Shown in pieces: positions 34,871-44,711 of a DNA stretch of 64,000 bases. The translations under genes were made by a program, and so were the position numbers. Position 1 is the first letter of the stretch. Every line of letters begins with the position of its first letter. The notes beneath the pieces are model-generated. The model worked only from the letters and a program-made list of their open reading frames with translations, ran no database searches and was not told where the DNA came from. Source of the DNA: Pseudomonadota bacterium (GTDB lineage Bacteria > Pseudomonadota > Alphaproteobacteria > Rhizobiales > Xanthobacteraceae); the NCBI GenBank assembly GCA_023387735.1, contig JAEWHP010000044.1, positions 62,001-126,000 of the forward strand, given 5' to 3'.

Positions 34871-36280
34871 ATGGCTCGGACGAACTCCAAAAACAAATCC
34901 ACCCGCAGCGAGACCGACAGTTTCGGTCCGATCGACGTTGCCGCCGACCGCTATTGGGGCGCACAGACCGAACGCTCGCGGCAGAACTTCAAGATCGGCC
35001 AGGACCGCATGCCGATGCCGATCGTCCATGCGCTCGGCATCGTCAAGCTCGCCTCCGCGCAAACCAACCGGGAACTCGGCCTGCTCGATGCACGCCGCGC
35101 CGGCGCCATCACCCGCGCTGCCCGTGAGGTGATCGAGGGCAAGCTCGACGATCATTTCCCGCTGGTGGTCTGGCAGACCGGCTCCGGCACCCAGACCAAC
35201 ATGAACCTCAACGAGGTGATCGCCAACCGGGCCAACGAACTCCTCACCGGCAAGCTCGGCAAGGAGCCGGTTCATCCGAACGATCACGTCAACATGAGCC
35301 AGTCGTCGAACGATTCATTTCCGACGGCGATGCACATCGCGGCGGCGCAAGGCATCCTGGCGAACCTGATCCCGGCCTTGAGCGAATTGCATCGCGAGTT
35401 GCGCAGGAAGGAAAAGGCATTCGCGAAGATCATCAAGATCGGACGAACCCATACGCAGGACGCGACCCCGCTGACGCTGGGTCAGGAGTTCTCCGGATAT
35501 GCGACGCAGGTCGAGCTTGGCATCGCGCGACTGCGCGTCGCGGTGAAGGAACTGTTCCCGCTGGCGCAGGGCGGGACCGCCGTCGGCACCGGCCTCAACT
35601 CGAAACCGGAATTCGGCAAAAAGTTCGCAAGGGAAGTCGCCAGGCTTACCCGGCTTCCCTTCACCAGCGCGCCGAACAAGTTCGAAGCGCTCGCCTCCAA
35701 TGATGCCTATGTGCTGGTCCACGGCGCGATCAACTCGGTCGCCACCGGACTGTTCAAGGTCGCCAACGACATTCGCCTGCTGGGGTCGGGCCCGCGCTCC
35801 GGCCTTGGCGAATTGATCCTGCCCGAAAACGAGCCAGGCTCGTCGATCATGCCCGGCAAGGTCAACCCGACCCAATGCGAGGCCATCACCATGGTCTGCT
35901 GCCAGGTGTTCGGCAACCAGACGACCATCACAGTTGCCGGCAGCCAGGGACATTTCGAATTGAATGTTTACAAACCGGCATTGGCATATTGTATGATAAA
36001 TTCCATTCAATTGCTGTCGGATGCGACCCGCTCGTTCACGGAACATTGCGTGGTGGGAATACGTGCCGACGAAAAGCGGATTCGCGAATTGATGGAGCGC
36101 TCGCTGATGCTGGTCACCGCGCTCGCACCGAAGATCGGATACGACAACGCGGCGAAGGTCGCGAAGACGGCGCATGCGCGCGGAACTACATTGAAGGAAG
36201 AGGCCGTGCGATTGGGCTTCGTGAGCGCGGCCGAGTTCGAGCGACTGGTGCAGCCGGACAAAATGACACACCCGGGGTAA
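34871..36280 (+). CDS. fumC: Class II fumarate hydratase
   Basis: 469 aa from ATG 34871 (MARTNSKNKST); a longer frame to 34829 is less likely. Fumarase motifs are TGSGTQTNMNLNEVIANRA, VNMSQSSNDSFPTAMH and the signature GSSIMPGKVNPTQCE. TCA-cycle hydration of fumarate to malate without an iron-sulfur cluster. The 10-20 residue N-terminal Lys/Ser/Thr-rich extension is slightly unusual. Confidence 0.97.
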   Translation: MARTNSKNKSTRSETDSFGPIDVAADRYWGAQTERSRQNFKIGQDRMPMPIVHALGIVKLASAQTNRELGLLDARRAGAITRAAREVIEGKLDDHFPLVVWQTGSGTQTNMNLNEVIANRANELLTGKLGKEPVHPNDHVNMSQSSNDSFPTAMHIAAAQGILANLIPALSELHRELRRKEKAFAKIIKIGRTHTQDATPLTLGQEFSGYATQVELGIARLRVAVKELFPLAQGGTAVGTGLNSKPEFGKKFAREVARLTRLPFTSAPNKFEALASNDAYVLVHGAINSVATGLFKVANDIRLLGSGPRSGLGELILPENEPGSSIMPGKVNPTQCEAITMVCCQVFGNQTTITVAGSQGHFELNVYKPALAYCMINSIQLLSDATRSFTEHCVVGIRADEKRIRELMERSLMLVTALAPKIGYDNAAKVAKTAHARGTTLKEEAVRLGFVSAAEFERLVQPDKMTHPG

Positions 36281-36549
36281 CGCCTCTCCGGGAAACTACG
36301 GATGTGCGATTTAATTGTGGATCATAACACCTAAAGAATTAGGGTGATCATCTATCGCCATCGCGGCGACGCATGGTAGGAGCAGGTATTATTCGGTTTT
36401 CGCAGAGCGGAAATAAATTTTTTGATGCTATCCGAGAACATTACACGGGGATTCTGCATGACCATCAAGTTTGCTTTCGCGACGCGCAACGACATTGCTC
36501 TGGCCAATGAATGGTCTTGCCTTCGAGATGCCGGATGATGGAGGCCAGC
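36281..36549. other. AT-richer intergenic region after fumC
   Basis: About 270 bases, less GC-rich than neighbours (for example AAATAAATTTTTTGATG near 36409). It presumably carries the promoter of the DUF4169 gene. No terminator stem was clear. Confidence 0.4.
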
Positions 36550-36738
36550 ATGGGCGATGTGGTCAACCTCAAGCGATTCAAGAAGCGAAACGAGCGAGAA
36601 CAATCGGCCATGCAAGCCGACGCCAACCGGGCGCGCCATGGCAGGACCAAAGCCGAGCGCACACGCGATCAGCAACAGAAGGATCGCGCCGGCGAGTTTC
36701 TTGACCAGCACAGAATTGATGACGGAGACGCATCATGA
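36550..36738 (+). CDS. DUF4169 family small protein
   Basis: 62 aa starting MGDVVNLKRFKKRNEREQ. Very basic and helical with RHGRTKAERTRDQQQKDRA, matching the DUF4169 family of alphaproteobacteria. The stop overlaps the next start by four bases. Function unknown; always seen next to a ribbon-helix-helix gene, which suggests a joint role. Confidence 0.8.
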   Translation: MGDVVNLKRFKKRNEREQSAMQADANRARHGRTKAERTRDQQQKDRAGEFLDQHRIDDGDAS

Positions 36739-36995
36739 AGTCGCCAGTCGTCAAACGCTCGATCGTCGTCGCCGGTCACAAGACCAGCGTCAGCCTCGAA
36801 GAAGCCTTCTGGAACGGCATGAAGGAAATCTCGGGCCTGCGAAACATGACGCTGTCCGAACTGGTCGGCGAGATCGACGGCAACCGCCAGCAGGGAAATC
36901 TGTCCTCGGCGATCCGTCTCTTCGTGCTCGACTATTTCCGCACACGCGCGATGCCGCCGCCTGCGGCGCCGGACGGACCACGGCCGCAGGCCTGA
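36735..36995 (+). CDS. Ribbon-helix-helix domain protein
   Basis: 86 aa. KRSIVVAGHKTSVSLEEAFWNGMKEIS is the ribbon plus first helix, and LSSAIRLFVLDYFRTR the end of the RHH_4-type domain. Likely a small DNA-binding or protein-binding regulator translated with the DUF4169 protein upstream. The C-terminus is Pro-rich. Confidence 0.82.
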   Translation: MKSPVVKRSIVVAGHKTSVSLEEAFWNGMKEISGLRNMTLSELVGEIDGNRQQGNLSSAIRLFVLDYFRTRAMPPPAAPDGPRPQA

Positions 36996-37072
36996 TCGTC
37001 GCTTCAGGCGTGCGCATCGCAAGGCGCGCCTGTCGCGTTACGCCGTAATGCTCAATCAACAGAGCTCGGTTC

Positions 37073-37675
37073 TCAGTAGACGAGCCCGGTGCCGGGCGGC
37101 TTTTCGAGCGCCACGGCCAGCGACCGGTACTCCTCGCAACCGGTCCCGCAGAGCGCCGCGATCCGGCTCAGGTGATACGACGCCTGGTCGCGATTGCCCT
37201 GCTCGATTTGCCACAGCCCGTAATACTGCCAGGTCAGCACGTGGTTCGGGTCCGCCTTCAACGCGCGCTCGTACCAGGTCTGCGAGACCTTGTAGTCGCC
37301 GAGCTTGCGGTAGGAGTAGCCGATCAGATTGGCGACGCTCGCATTGTCGTCGTGACCGAGCGCCTTCAGCTGCTCGATCGCACCGGCATAATCGCCGCGC
37401 TGATAGATCGTCGCATGGGCTGCACGGTATCCTTCCCGAAAGGCTGCATCGTCGATACCCGACTGCTTGTCGGTCTTCTTTTTGGCTTTGGATGTCGACT
37501 TGGACGTGGACCTTGGAACAGACCTGGTCTGCTGCGGCGGCGGTGGCGGCGGCATGGCGGAAGGCGGATCGCCTCCTCCTCCTCCGGCCGCAAAGACCGG
37601 GACAATTGGCGGCGAAACCATCAACGCCATCGAAAACATGGTCAGCATTGCTAACTTAATTGCCGATCTGATCAT
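37073..37675 (-). CDS. Secreted TPR protein
   Basis: 200 aa from ATG 37675. Signal peptide MIRSAIKLAMLTMFSMALMV ending near VFA, then a Gly/Pro/Ser/Lys-rich linker (PPPPPPQQ, STSKSTSKAKKK), and two or three TPR units (FREGYRAAHATIYQRGDYAGAIEQL, YSYRKLGDYKVSQTWYERALKADP). Two Cys near the end (ALCGTGCEEY) could form a disulfide. Probably a periplasmic scaffold; partners unknown. Divergent from the ABC-F gene. Confidence 0.8.
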   Translation of the reverse strand: MIRSAIKLAMLTMFSMALMVSPPIVPVFAAGGGGGDPPSAMPPPPPPQQTRSVPRSTSKSTSKAKKKTDKQSGIDDAAFREGYRAAHATIYQRGDYAGAIEQLKALGHDDNASVANLIGYSYRKLGDYKVSQTWYERALKADPNHVLTWQYYGLWQIEQGNRDQASYHLSRIAALCGTGCEEYRSLAVALEKPPGTGLVY

Positions 37676-37929
37676 GCGAACCTCCGGTTTTCCAGAAAGA
37701 GAATCCACGGTCCAGCCGCAGTGATAGACCCCGCCGGACACAAAACATTCCCGAAGAAGTTTCGCGCTCTGGACGAGCGCAGCCGATGCAGATAATCGAT
37801 GGCTGGCTGCGGCCACGCTGAGCAAGCCCGGCTGGAGCCGGCAACCCCGTTACCGAGAGACCCTGGAGAGAGAAATGGACATCGCAAGGCCGACCGCTCC
37901 GCGACCCCTGTCCATTTCGGAAGTTCTCC

Positions 37930-39504
37930 ATGGCTGCCTTTCTCATTCTGGATTCCATCTCCCTCGTCACGCCTGACGGACGCTCCCTGTTCGATGGATT
38001 GACGCTCGCCCTCGGGCGGGAACGCACCGCCGTCGTCGGCCGCAACGGCTCCGGCAAATCCACCCTGCTGCGGTTGATCGCAGGCGACATCGCCCCCTCA
38101 GGCGGGTCGCTGCAGCGCATCGGCCGGGTCGGCATGCTCGCGCAACTGGCCGACGAACGCCTGACCGTCAGCGAGGCGCTCGGCGTCGCTGAAGCGCTCG
38201 CGCGCTTGCATCGGCTCGAAGCCGGCGAAGGCTCGCTCGACGACGCGACCGATGCGGACTGGACGCTACCCGCCAGGATGCAGGCGGCACTGAATGACGC
38301 CGGCCTGCCATCGTTGCCCCAGCATCGTCCAATCGCCTCGCTGAGCGGAGGCGAGCGAACCCGCGTCGCGCTGGCGCGCCTCCTGATCGAGACACCGGAC
38401 GTGCTGCTGCTCGACGAGCCCACCAACAACCTCGATGCCGACGGCAGGCTCGCGGTCGCGCAGTTGCTCGAGCGCTGGCAGGGCGGCATCCTCGTCGCCA
38501 GCCACGATCGCGCGCTGCTGGAGCGCGTCGACCGCATCGTCGAGCTGACGCCCATCGGCGTCACCATATTCGGCGGCGCGTGGCCGGCCTTCGCCGCGGC
38601 GCGCGACGCCGCGCGCGACCGCGCCGAGGCCGACCTCGATCATGCAACGGACGCCTTGCGCAATACGGAGCGCACTCTTCAGAAGGCGCGGGAAAGGAAG
38701 TCCCGCCGCGACAAGGCCGGCCGCGCCTGGCGCGCCAAGGGCATCGAAGACAAGATGTTCATGGACCGCGAGATGGAGCGCGCCGAGAACAGCGCCGCGC
38801 GTGAAAACCGCCTCGCCGATCGAATGATGGGCGAACGCGCCGAGGCGCTGGAAGCCGCGCGCGCCCGGGTCGAAATCGTGACGCCGCTTGCAATCGATCT
38901 GCCGCGAACCAACCTGCCCGGCGGCCGCGAACTGATCGCCTTCAGGGACGTGGCGATGGCCTTCGGCGAGCGCCATCTGTTTGGGCCGCTCTCATTCGAC
39001 GTCCACGGGCCCGAGCGGATCGCGATCCGCGGCATCAACGGCTCCGGCAAGACCACATTGTTTCGCCTGATCACCGGCGAGCTTGCGCCTTTGCGCGGAG
39101 ACATCGATCGTCGCACCGATCGCATCGCCGTGCTCGACCAGCATGTCGGCCTGCTCGACCCGGCAGCGAGCATTCTCGACAATCTGCGCCGCCTCAATCC
39201 AGAACTCACCGCGAACGAGGCCCACGCGACGCTGGCGCGGTTCGCCTTCCGCAACCGCGCAGCATTGCAGATCGCGGGCACACTGTCGGGCGGCGAGCGC
39301 CTGCGCGCCGGAATGGCCTGCGCGTTCGCGCGACCGCAGCCGCCCTATTTGCTGCTGCTGGACGAGCCGACCAACCATCTCGATCTCGCATCGATCGAGG
39401 AATTGGAAAACGCGCTTGCACCATTCGACGGCGCGCTGATCGCGATCAGCCACGATGAAGCGTTCTTGCGCGCGATCGGAATCGAACGGGAGATCGTGCT
39501 GTGA
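37930..39504 (+). CDS. ABC-F family ATPase
   Basis: 524 aa with two ABC domains and no membrane part. Walker A motifs are GRNGSGKSTLL (about 37-46) and GINGSGKTTLF (about 362), signatures LSGGERTRVALARL and LSGGERLRAGMA, Walker B LLLDEPTNNLD and LLLDEPTNHLD. The linker between domains is charged and helical (ARERKSRRDKAGRAWRAKGIEDKMF). Such proteins act on the ribosome in translation or antibiotic protection. It resembles the EttA/Uup-like group rather than a transporter. Confidence 0.92.
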   Translation: MAAFLILDSISLVTPDGRSLFDGLTLALGRERTAVVGRNGSGKSTLLRLIAGDIAPSGGSLQRIGRVGMLAQLADERLTVSEALGVAEALARLHRLEAGEGSLDDATDADWTLPARMQAALNDAGLPSLPQHRPIASLSGGERTRVALARLLIETPDVLLLDEPTNNLDADGRLAVAQLLERWQGGILVASHDRALLERVDRIVELTPIGVTIFGGAWPAFAAARDAARDRAEADLDHATDALRNTERTLQKARERKSRRDKAGRAWRAKGIEDKMFMDREMERAENSAARENRLADRMMGERAEALEAARARVEIVTPLAIDLPRTNLPGGRELIAFRDVAMAFGERHLFGPLSFDVHGPERIAIRGINGSGKTTLFRLITGELAPLRGDIDRRTDRIAVLDQHVGLLDPAASILDNLRRLNPELTANEAHATLARFAFRNRAALQIAGTLSGGERLRAGMACAFARPQPPYLLLLDEPTNHLDLASIEELENALAPFDGALIAISHDEAFLRAIGIEREIVL

Positions 39505-39513
39505 AGTTGGCGG

Positions 39514-42500
39514 CTAATTGCTGTTTTGCAGCGCCGGTCGCGGCGGCGGATTGGCGACCTGCGGTGTCAGCGCGAGCGGTGGCCGCAGTCTCGGTTTCGC
39601 AGCGCCTGGCGCGGGCTTGACGTCGATCGGCGGCGGCAGTGGCGCAACCTGCCCCGCGACGGGCGCTGGCGGCGTCGGCGTTTGCGGCCCATTGACCACG
39701 GGCGGCGGCGCAGGCGGGCGCGGCGCAGCCTTCTGTTTCGCGGGAGGCCGGCGCTGGCCTGGCGCCGGCACCGGCGCCGCGCTGGGCGCCGGCGTTATTT
39801 CCAGAGGCGTCTGCACTTCCAGGGGCGGCAGCGATATCGGCGCCGGCATCGGCGGCGGCGGTTCGCCGCGCTCAATGGCGTCGAGCCGTCGGGTCTCATA
39901 GTCGATCGCCCGCACCGAGAGCCAGGAGGACAGCGCCGTGACGTCGACACTGCGCGTGAGCGCATCGGGCGTCCCGGCCGCGAACAATTGAATCTCCGGA
40001 CGCCCGGTCGTCGCCGTAAGCGAAATCGCGGCTCGGATATCGGCCTGGTCGGCCGGAATGTCGTAGCCGCCGGAGATGATCGCCTTTACGCCCGTGGCAT
40101 CGAGCGTGGTGGCACCAACGCGAAGCCGGCCATCCCGGATGGTGAACGGAATTTGCGCCGAAGGAATCGCGAGCGTACCGGCTAGAAGCGCGGGCTCGAC
40201 GATCTGCTTCAACCTGGCATCGTCCTTCACCTGCCCGCCGTCGCTGGCGCGCACCGCCACCTCGAAGGCGCGCAGATCGAGGCCGGCGAATTTCGCCTGC
40301 TCCAGCGTCAGCGTGCCGCTGCCGGACAGCGCGCCCGCCAGCGCCGACGCGCTGCGACCCTGGCTGGTCAGCGTCATCTGCATCGAGGCGCGGCCCGCAG
40401 GCATCGCGAGATTGCGATAGCGCAGCGCCGTGCCGTCAACGCCGGCGAATTCGACGCGGGCGTTCAGATTGATTCCGTTCGCGCCCGGCCTCGCATCGAC
40501 GTTCGCGGTGACATCGCCGCCGCCGATCCTGCCCTTGACGGCATCGAATGTCAGCGACTGGCCGTCGCTCTTGACGATCCCGCTTACCGGCTGGAATTCG
40601 CTCCCGCCGGGCAGCAGCCCCCGCAATGCCTGGAACGCGACCTGACCGCGCCAGCCCTTCATGAACCCGGCGCCGAGCGGCTCGGCGGCGTCGTGTCCGG
40701 CCGCTCCCAGCGCCAGCGCAAAGGCTGGCGCCAACGCCAGCTGGTCGGCGCCGATTTCGCCCTCGATGTTTTTCTCCTGGCCCAGCGTGACCGCGAGACG
40801 TCCGCGCAGCCGCGACCCGGCAATGCTGCTGTCGAGATCGTCCAACGTCAGGCTGTTGCCCGCGAGCGTGATGCGCGAGGACAGGCCGATATTCTGCGCC
40901 AGCGTATCTCCCTGCTTGAGGTCGAGCAGCGGCCCGAGGTCGGCGCTGCGAACTTTCAGGCTGAGACTGGCCTTGGCCTCCGGTGCCCAAGGTTCGGCAG
41001 CGCCATCCGCGTCGGCATCCAGTCCCGTGCCCGATATCCTTGCCTTCAGCCGGAGCGGCGCACCCCAGGCGCCCGTCGCGGTGCCCTCGAACTGGGCCGG
41101 GCCTTCGCCGGCCGTGACGGTGCGATCGAGGCCAAGCAGCGCGATCAATGCGCGGCCCTGGGCGGAATACAATTTCGTCTCCAACCCGATCTCGCTGCGC
41201 CTGAGCGCTGCGAGATCGATGCCGTGAATTACCGCGATGGCCGGCTCGGCAGTGACGACGGCCATGCCCTCGAGCTGCGGCGCTTCGAGTTCGACGACCG
41301 CGCGCGCATGGGCGCGGTCGGCCTTTCGGGCGTTCTTGTCGACGTCGAGCGTCAGTTTCACGCTCGCCGGGCCGGACGCCGTCCCCATCGCATCGATCCG
41401 CGCGGCCAGCGCCGGCGCGAACGGCGAGATCAAGGCGGTCATCCGGTCAAGCGAGGCGGCGCTGGTATCGAGCACTAGTTTTCCCGTCACATTGACGCGG
41501 TCGAAATTGCCCGTGCCTTCGAGCGTCACGCTGTCGGGCTGGCCGATCTTGAGCTGGTCGAGCGACAGCGTTTTCGGCGAATAGCCGAACTTGACGAGCA
41601 ACGGGCGCATTTCCTGGCCGGCCGAAATGGCACGGCCGACATCGAGCGCAAGCTGCCCTTCGTCGGGCCACTCGCCTTGCGGGCCGGCCAGGGAGCGCAC
41701 AAGGGCCGTGGCGGCATCGAGATCGAGACGCGCGGCCTTCAAGTCGGCGGAAATCCGCGAGCCGCTGCCCGCCTGGCGGTGCGACACCGCAACCTGCCCC
41801 TCGACCGTGCCGCCATCGATCTCGGCCTTCATGGCGCCGATGGCAAATCCATCGGGCGCCACGGTGACGTCGCCGCGGAGCCGCAGCGGCTTCTGGCTGC
41901 GATAGCCGATATCGCCGCGGCCCTGCAGCCAGGTCATCAGCGCATCGGGATCGGCCGATTCGATGTTGAGTGCGGCCTTGAACCGCTCCGACGCCGCACC
42001 TTGCATGGCTCCCTCGCTCAGCAAGACCTTGGTCGCGCCGGGCGCACGGAACTCCAGCCGGTGGGCCCGCCATGATTGGGCATCGCCATGCAGTTCGGCC
42101 GAGATGTCCTGCAGCGGACGGCCACCCAGCGTGACCTGCTCGGAGGCGACTTCGATTTGCGCCGGGATCGGTAGATACGGGACCCCTGCGGCCACCGCCC
42201 GTAGCGCCGGCCAGGCGCGGATCGGATCAGAGGGAGCATTGTCCTTGGAGTTGTCCTTGGAGTTGTCCTTGGCGATGAACCTGTCGGCGTCGAACTGGCG
42301 GGCCGACAGCGCCGCGCGCAGCAGCGGCGTCGCGCCGAAGCGGATATCGCCATTGCCGGCAAGTTTCAGCGCGCGCTCCTCGGCACCATAGGTCACCTCG
42401 ACCTGTTCGAGCCGGGCCGCGGAATAATCGGCCTTCACCTTGGACGTGACGCGCCACGGCAGTTCGTCGCTCCTGCCCTTCTGAAGGGGAACACCGAATG

Positions 42501-43209
42501 TCACCGCGCCTTCGAAGCGCGGCGCGCGGGCGTCGAAATTCAGGATGCCGTCCAGATCGGCCGCGAATGCACGCTGGCCCGGGTCGATATTGACGTGGAT
42601 GCGGGTGCCGTTGCCGTCCGGCCCCTGCCCCGACGAGATGCGGAACGGGTAGCGTATGTCCGACAGCGTGAAGTTGCCGTCCCCGCGGACCGAGCCCGCC
42701 AGCGAGCGGACGTCGCCGCTGAAGGCGATGTCGTCCAGTTCGAGCGTGCTGCGGCTGGCGGCGTCATGGAGAGCAATGCGGCCGGTCAGATTGAGGCGGT
42801 CGATCGCCAGCGAGCCCAGATTGACCGCTCCCGTCGTCGCCGGCCAGTCGATGCGGCCCTTCGCATCGAGGCCGAGATCGAGCGACATGCCGTTGATGGT
42901 CAGCTCGGTGGCGCGGACCTCGCCGCGCATCAGCGAACCGAGGCTGAACTCGACGTCGAGCTTGCCGGCGCGCACCTTGCCGAGATCGTTGGCGCCGCCG
43001 ACCATCACCGAGCGCAGCTGCAGCGATGGCGCCGGCAGCAGGCGGGCGTCAAGCTTGCCGCCGACCCGGACCGGCGCGCCGATGATCCGCGTCGCCTCGG
43101 CCTCGAACTGCGGCCGGAACTGGTTCCAGTCGATGAAATACGGCCCGATGAGCGCGGCCACCAGTGCAATGATGAAAGCGATTGCCAGGCCGAGCAGCGT
43201 CGTCTGCAC
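39514..43209 (-). CDS. AsmA family envelope protein
   Basis: 1231 aa from GTG 43209, which follows GGGGAGA; first residues VQTTLLGLAIAFIIALVAALIGPYF form a membrane anchor. The AsmA N-domain (FDWNQFRPQFEAEATRIIGAPVRVGG...LLPAPSLQLRSV) is followed by long repetitive beta segments and, near 1000-1100, the AsmA_2 C-domain (GSGTLTLEQAKFAGLDLRAFE). The last 130 residues are Pro-rich and low complexity. AsmA-like proteins are thought to form lipid-transfer bridges between the membranes. A KDNS tandem repeat occurs near residue 315. Confidence 0.92.
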   Translation of the reverse strand: MQTTLLGLAIAFIIALVAALIGPYFIDWNQFRPQFEAEATRIIGAPVRVGGKLDARLLPAPSLQLRSVMVGGANDLGKVRAGKLDVEFSLGSLMRGEVRATELTINGMSLDLGLDAKGRIDWPATTGAVNLGSLAIDRLNLTGRIALHDAASRSTLELDDIAFSGDVRSLAGSVRGDGNFTLSDIRYPFRISSGQGPDGNGTRIHVNIDPGQRAFAADLDGILNFDARAPRFEGAVTFGVPLQKGRSDELPWRVTSKVKADYSAARLEQVEVTYGAEERALKLAGNGDIRFGATPLLRAALSARQFDADRFIAKDNSKDNSKDNAPSDPIRAWPALRAVAAGVPYLPIPAQIEVASEQVTLGGRPLQDISAELHGDAQSWRAHRLEFRAPGATKVLLSEGAMQGAASERFKAALNIESADPDALMTWLQGRGDIGYRSQKPLRLRGDVTVAPDGFAIGAMKAEIDGGTVEGQVAVSHRQAGSGSRISADLKAARLDLDAATALVRSLAGPQGEWPDEGQLALDVGRAISAGQEMRPLLVKFGYSPKTLSLDQLKIGQPDSVTLEGTGNFDRVNVTGKLVLDTSAASLDRMTALISPFAPALAARIDAMGTASGPASVKLTLDVDKNARKADRAHARAVVELEAPQLEGMAVVTAEPAIAVIHGIDLAALRRSEIGLETKLYSAQGRALIALLGLDRTVTAGEGPAQFEGTATGAWGAPLRLKARISGTGLDADADGAAEPWAPEAKASLSLKVRSADLGPLLDLKQGDTLAQNIGLSSRITLAGNSLTLDDLDSSIAGSRLRGRLAVTLGQEKNIEGEIGADQLALAPAFALALGAAGHDAAEPLGAGFMKGWRGQVAFQALRGLLPGGSEFQPVSGIVKSDGQSLTFDAVKGRIGGGDVTANVDARPGANGINLNARVEFAGVDGTALRYRNLAMPAGRASMQMTLTSQGRSASALAGALSGSGTLTLEQAKFAGLDLRAFEVAVRASDGGQVKDDARLKQIVEPALLAGTLAIPSAQIPFTIRDGRLRVGATTLDATGVKAIISGGYDIPADQADIRAAISLTATTGRPEIQLFAAGTPDALTRSVDVTALSSWLSVRAIDYETRRLDAIERGEPPPPMPAPISLPPLEVQTPLEITPAPSAAPVPAPGQRRPPAKQKAAPRPPAPPPVVNGPQTPTPPAPVAGQVAPLPPPIDVKPAPGAAKPRLRPPLALTPQVANPPPRPALQNSN
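42240..42275 (-). repeat. 12-bp tandem repeat inside the AsmA gene
   Basis: The plus strand shows TTGTCCTTGGAG repeated nearly three times, encoding KDNS-KDNS-KDN in the protein. Being a multiple of three bases, changes in copy number would not shift the frame. Confidence 0.8.
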
Positions 43210-43375
43210 GGTGTCTCCCCTTGAACCGCCCCGGCGCAGGCCAGCCACGCCGAACCGGGCGCCAGAGCAGCCCGGAATATAGAGACTAGTTTGCCGAAGT
43301 CACAGCGCCAAGCTGCCCGCCATCCACTGCGCTCCGACCAAGGGAGCGAGGGGCCAAAACGCAATGATCGGACTG

Positions 43376-44608
43376 CTACCAGCTTGCAGGCAGGCGCTTG
43401 AGGCCGCGCAGCACGAAGGTCGGCCGCCATTCCGGATTGACAGCGTCATCCAGCCGCAGGTCCGGCAGCCGGCGCAGCAGGGTCGAGATCGCGACCTCCG
43501 CCTCGATTCGCGCCAGTTGGGCCCCGAGACAGAAGTGGATGCCGCCGCCAAAGGACAGCGGCTTGACGTTGGGCCGGGTAATATCGAGCCGCTCGGGGTG
43601 ATCAGGATACACTGCCGGATCGTGATTGGCCGAGCCCAGCAGGCACAGCACGCTCTCGCCCTTCGGGATGCGCTTGCCGCCGAGGTCGTCGATGTCTTCC
43701 AGCGCCACCCGGCCGGTCAGTTGCACCGAGGAATCGTAGCGCAGGAATTCCTCGATCGCGTTGGTGATCAGTTCGGGCCTGGCCTTGAGCAGCGCGAGCT
43801 GGTCCGGATTGCGATAGAGCGCCAGTAGGCCGTTGCCGATCAGGTTGACCGTCGTCTCGTGGCCTGCGCCGAATAGCAATATAATGTTGGCGGTCAGTTC
43901 CTCGTTGGTGAGCTTGCTGCCATCCTCCTCGGCCTGCACCAGTTGCGTGGTCAGGTCATCGCCGGGATTCTTGCGCCGCAGCTCGAACAATTGCTGGAAA
44001 TACATCGCCGCCATCGCATTGCCGGCATTGCCCTGCTTGATCTCCTCGGGCGTGAGCGGCACCGGATCGAGCAGCCGTCCGCCGTCGCGCGAACCGGCAT
44101 AAAACGCCTCGCGATGCTCCTCGGGAATTCCGAGCATGTCGCAGATGATGGTGACCGGGAGGCGGAACGCGAAATCCTCGATCAGGTCCATCCTGCCCTG
44201 CGGGATGATGCGATCGAGCGTCTCGTCGACGATCTGCTGGATGCGCGGGCGCATGTCCTCGACCCGGCGCGCCGTGAAGGCCTTCACCACCAGCCCGCGC
44301 AGGCGGGTGTGGTCCGGCGGATCCTGCTGCAGCATCCAGTGGCTCATGCTGCGGAACACCGGTTCGTCCATGATCTTGGGGCCGTAGCGGCGGATGGTGC
44401 GCTCGACATAGTCCTTGCCGAACCGCTTGTCGCGCATCACGAGGCTGGCCTCGGCATGGCGGCTGGCGACGTACATGCCGAGCGGCGTCAGGTGCACCGG
44501 ATCGGTGGTGCGCATCCGCTCGTAATGGGGATAGGGATTGCGAATGAAGTCGGGGGAAAGCGGATTGAACAACGGCGCGCCAGTCGCTGGCTGAACTTGC
44601 TCGTTCAT
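43376..44608 (-). CDS. Cytochrome P450
   Basis: 410 aa from ATG 44608 (MNEQVQPATGAPLF), a soluble bacterial P450. The I-helix oxygen motif is LLFGAGHETTVNL, the K-helix EEFLRYDSS, and the heme loop FGGGIHFCLGAQLARIE with the Cys ligand. HWMLQQDPPDHTRLRGLV is the C-helix. It needs separate redox partners, not encoded nearby. Divergent from a TetR gene with a perfect palindrome between, so substrate-induced derepression is likely. Confidence 0.95.
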   Translation of the reverse strand: MNEQVQPATGAPLFNPLSPDFIRNPYPHYERMRTTDPVHLTPLGMYVASRHAEASLVMRDKRFGKDYVERTIRRYGPKIMDEPVFRSMSHWMLQQDPPDHTRLRGLVVKAFTARRVEDMRPRIQQIVDETLDRIIPQGRMDLIEDFAFRLPVTIICDMLGIPEEHREAFYAGSRDGGRLLDPVPLTPEEIKQGNAGNAMAAMYFQQLFELRRKNPGDDLTTQLVQAEEDGSKLTNEELTANIILLFGAGHETTVNLIGNGLLALYRNPDQLALLKARPELITNAIEEFLRYDSSVQLTGRVALEDIDDLGGKRIPKGESVLCLLGSANHDPAVYPDHPERLDITRPNVKPLSFGGGIHFCLGAQLARIEAEVAISTLLRRLPDLRLDDAVNPEWRPTFVLRGLKRLPASW

Positions 44609-44665
44609 GATGACCTCAATCGGTTGCCACGCTTGATTGCGTGTGCGCGTTTTCATCCCCAGAAT

Positions 44666-44685
44666 TCGATACACTGTTGTATCGA
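44666..44685. promoter_or_regulatory. Perfect palindromic operator between P450 and TetR genes
   Basis: TCGATACA (44666-44673) and TGTATCGA (44678-44685) are exact inverted repeats around CTGT. It is 58 bases from the P450 start and 27 from the TetR start, the expected place for control of both. Confidence 0.75.
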
Positions 44686-44711
44686 GTTGCATTCTGCCGT
44701 AAAATGCTCCG

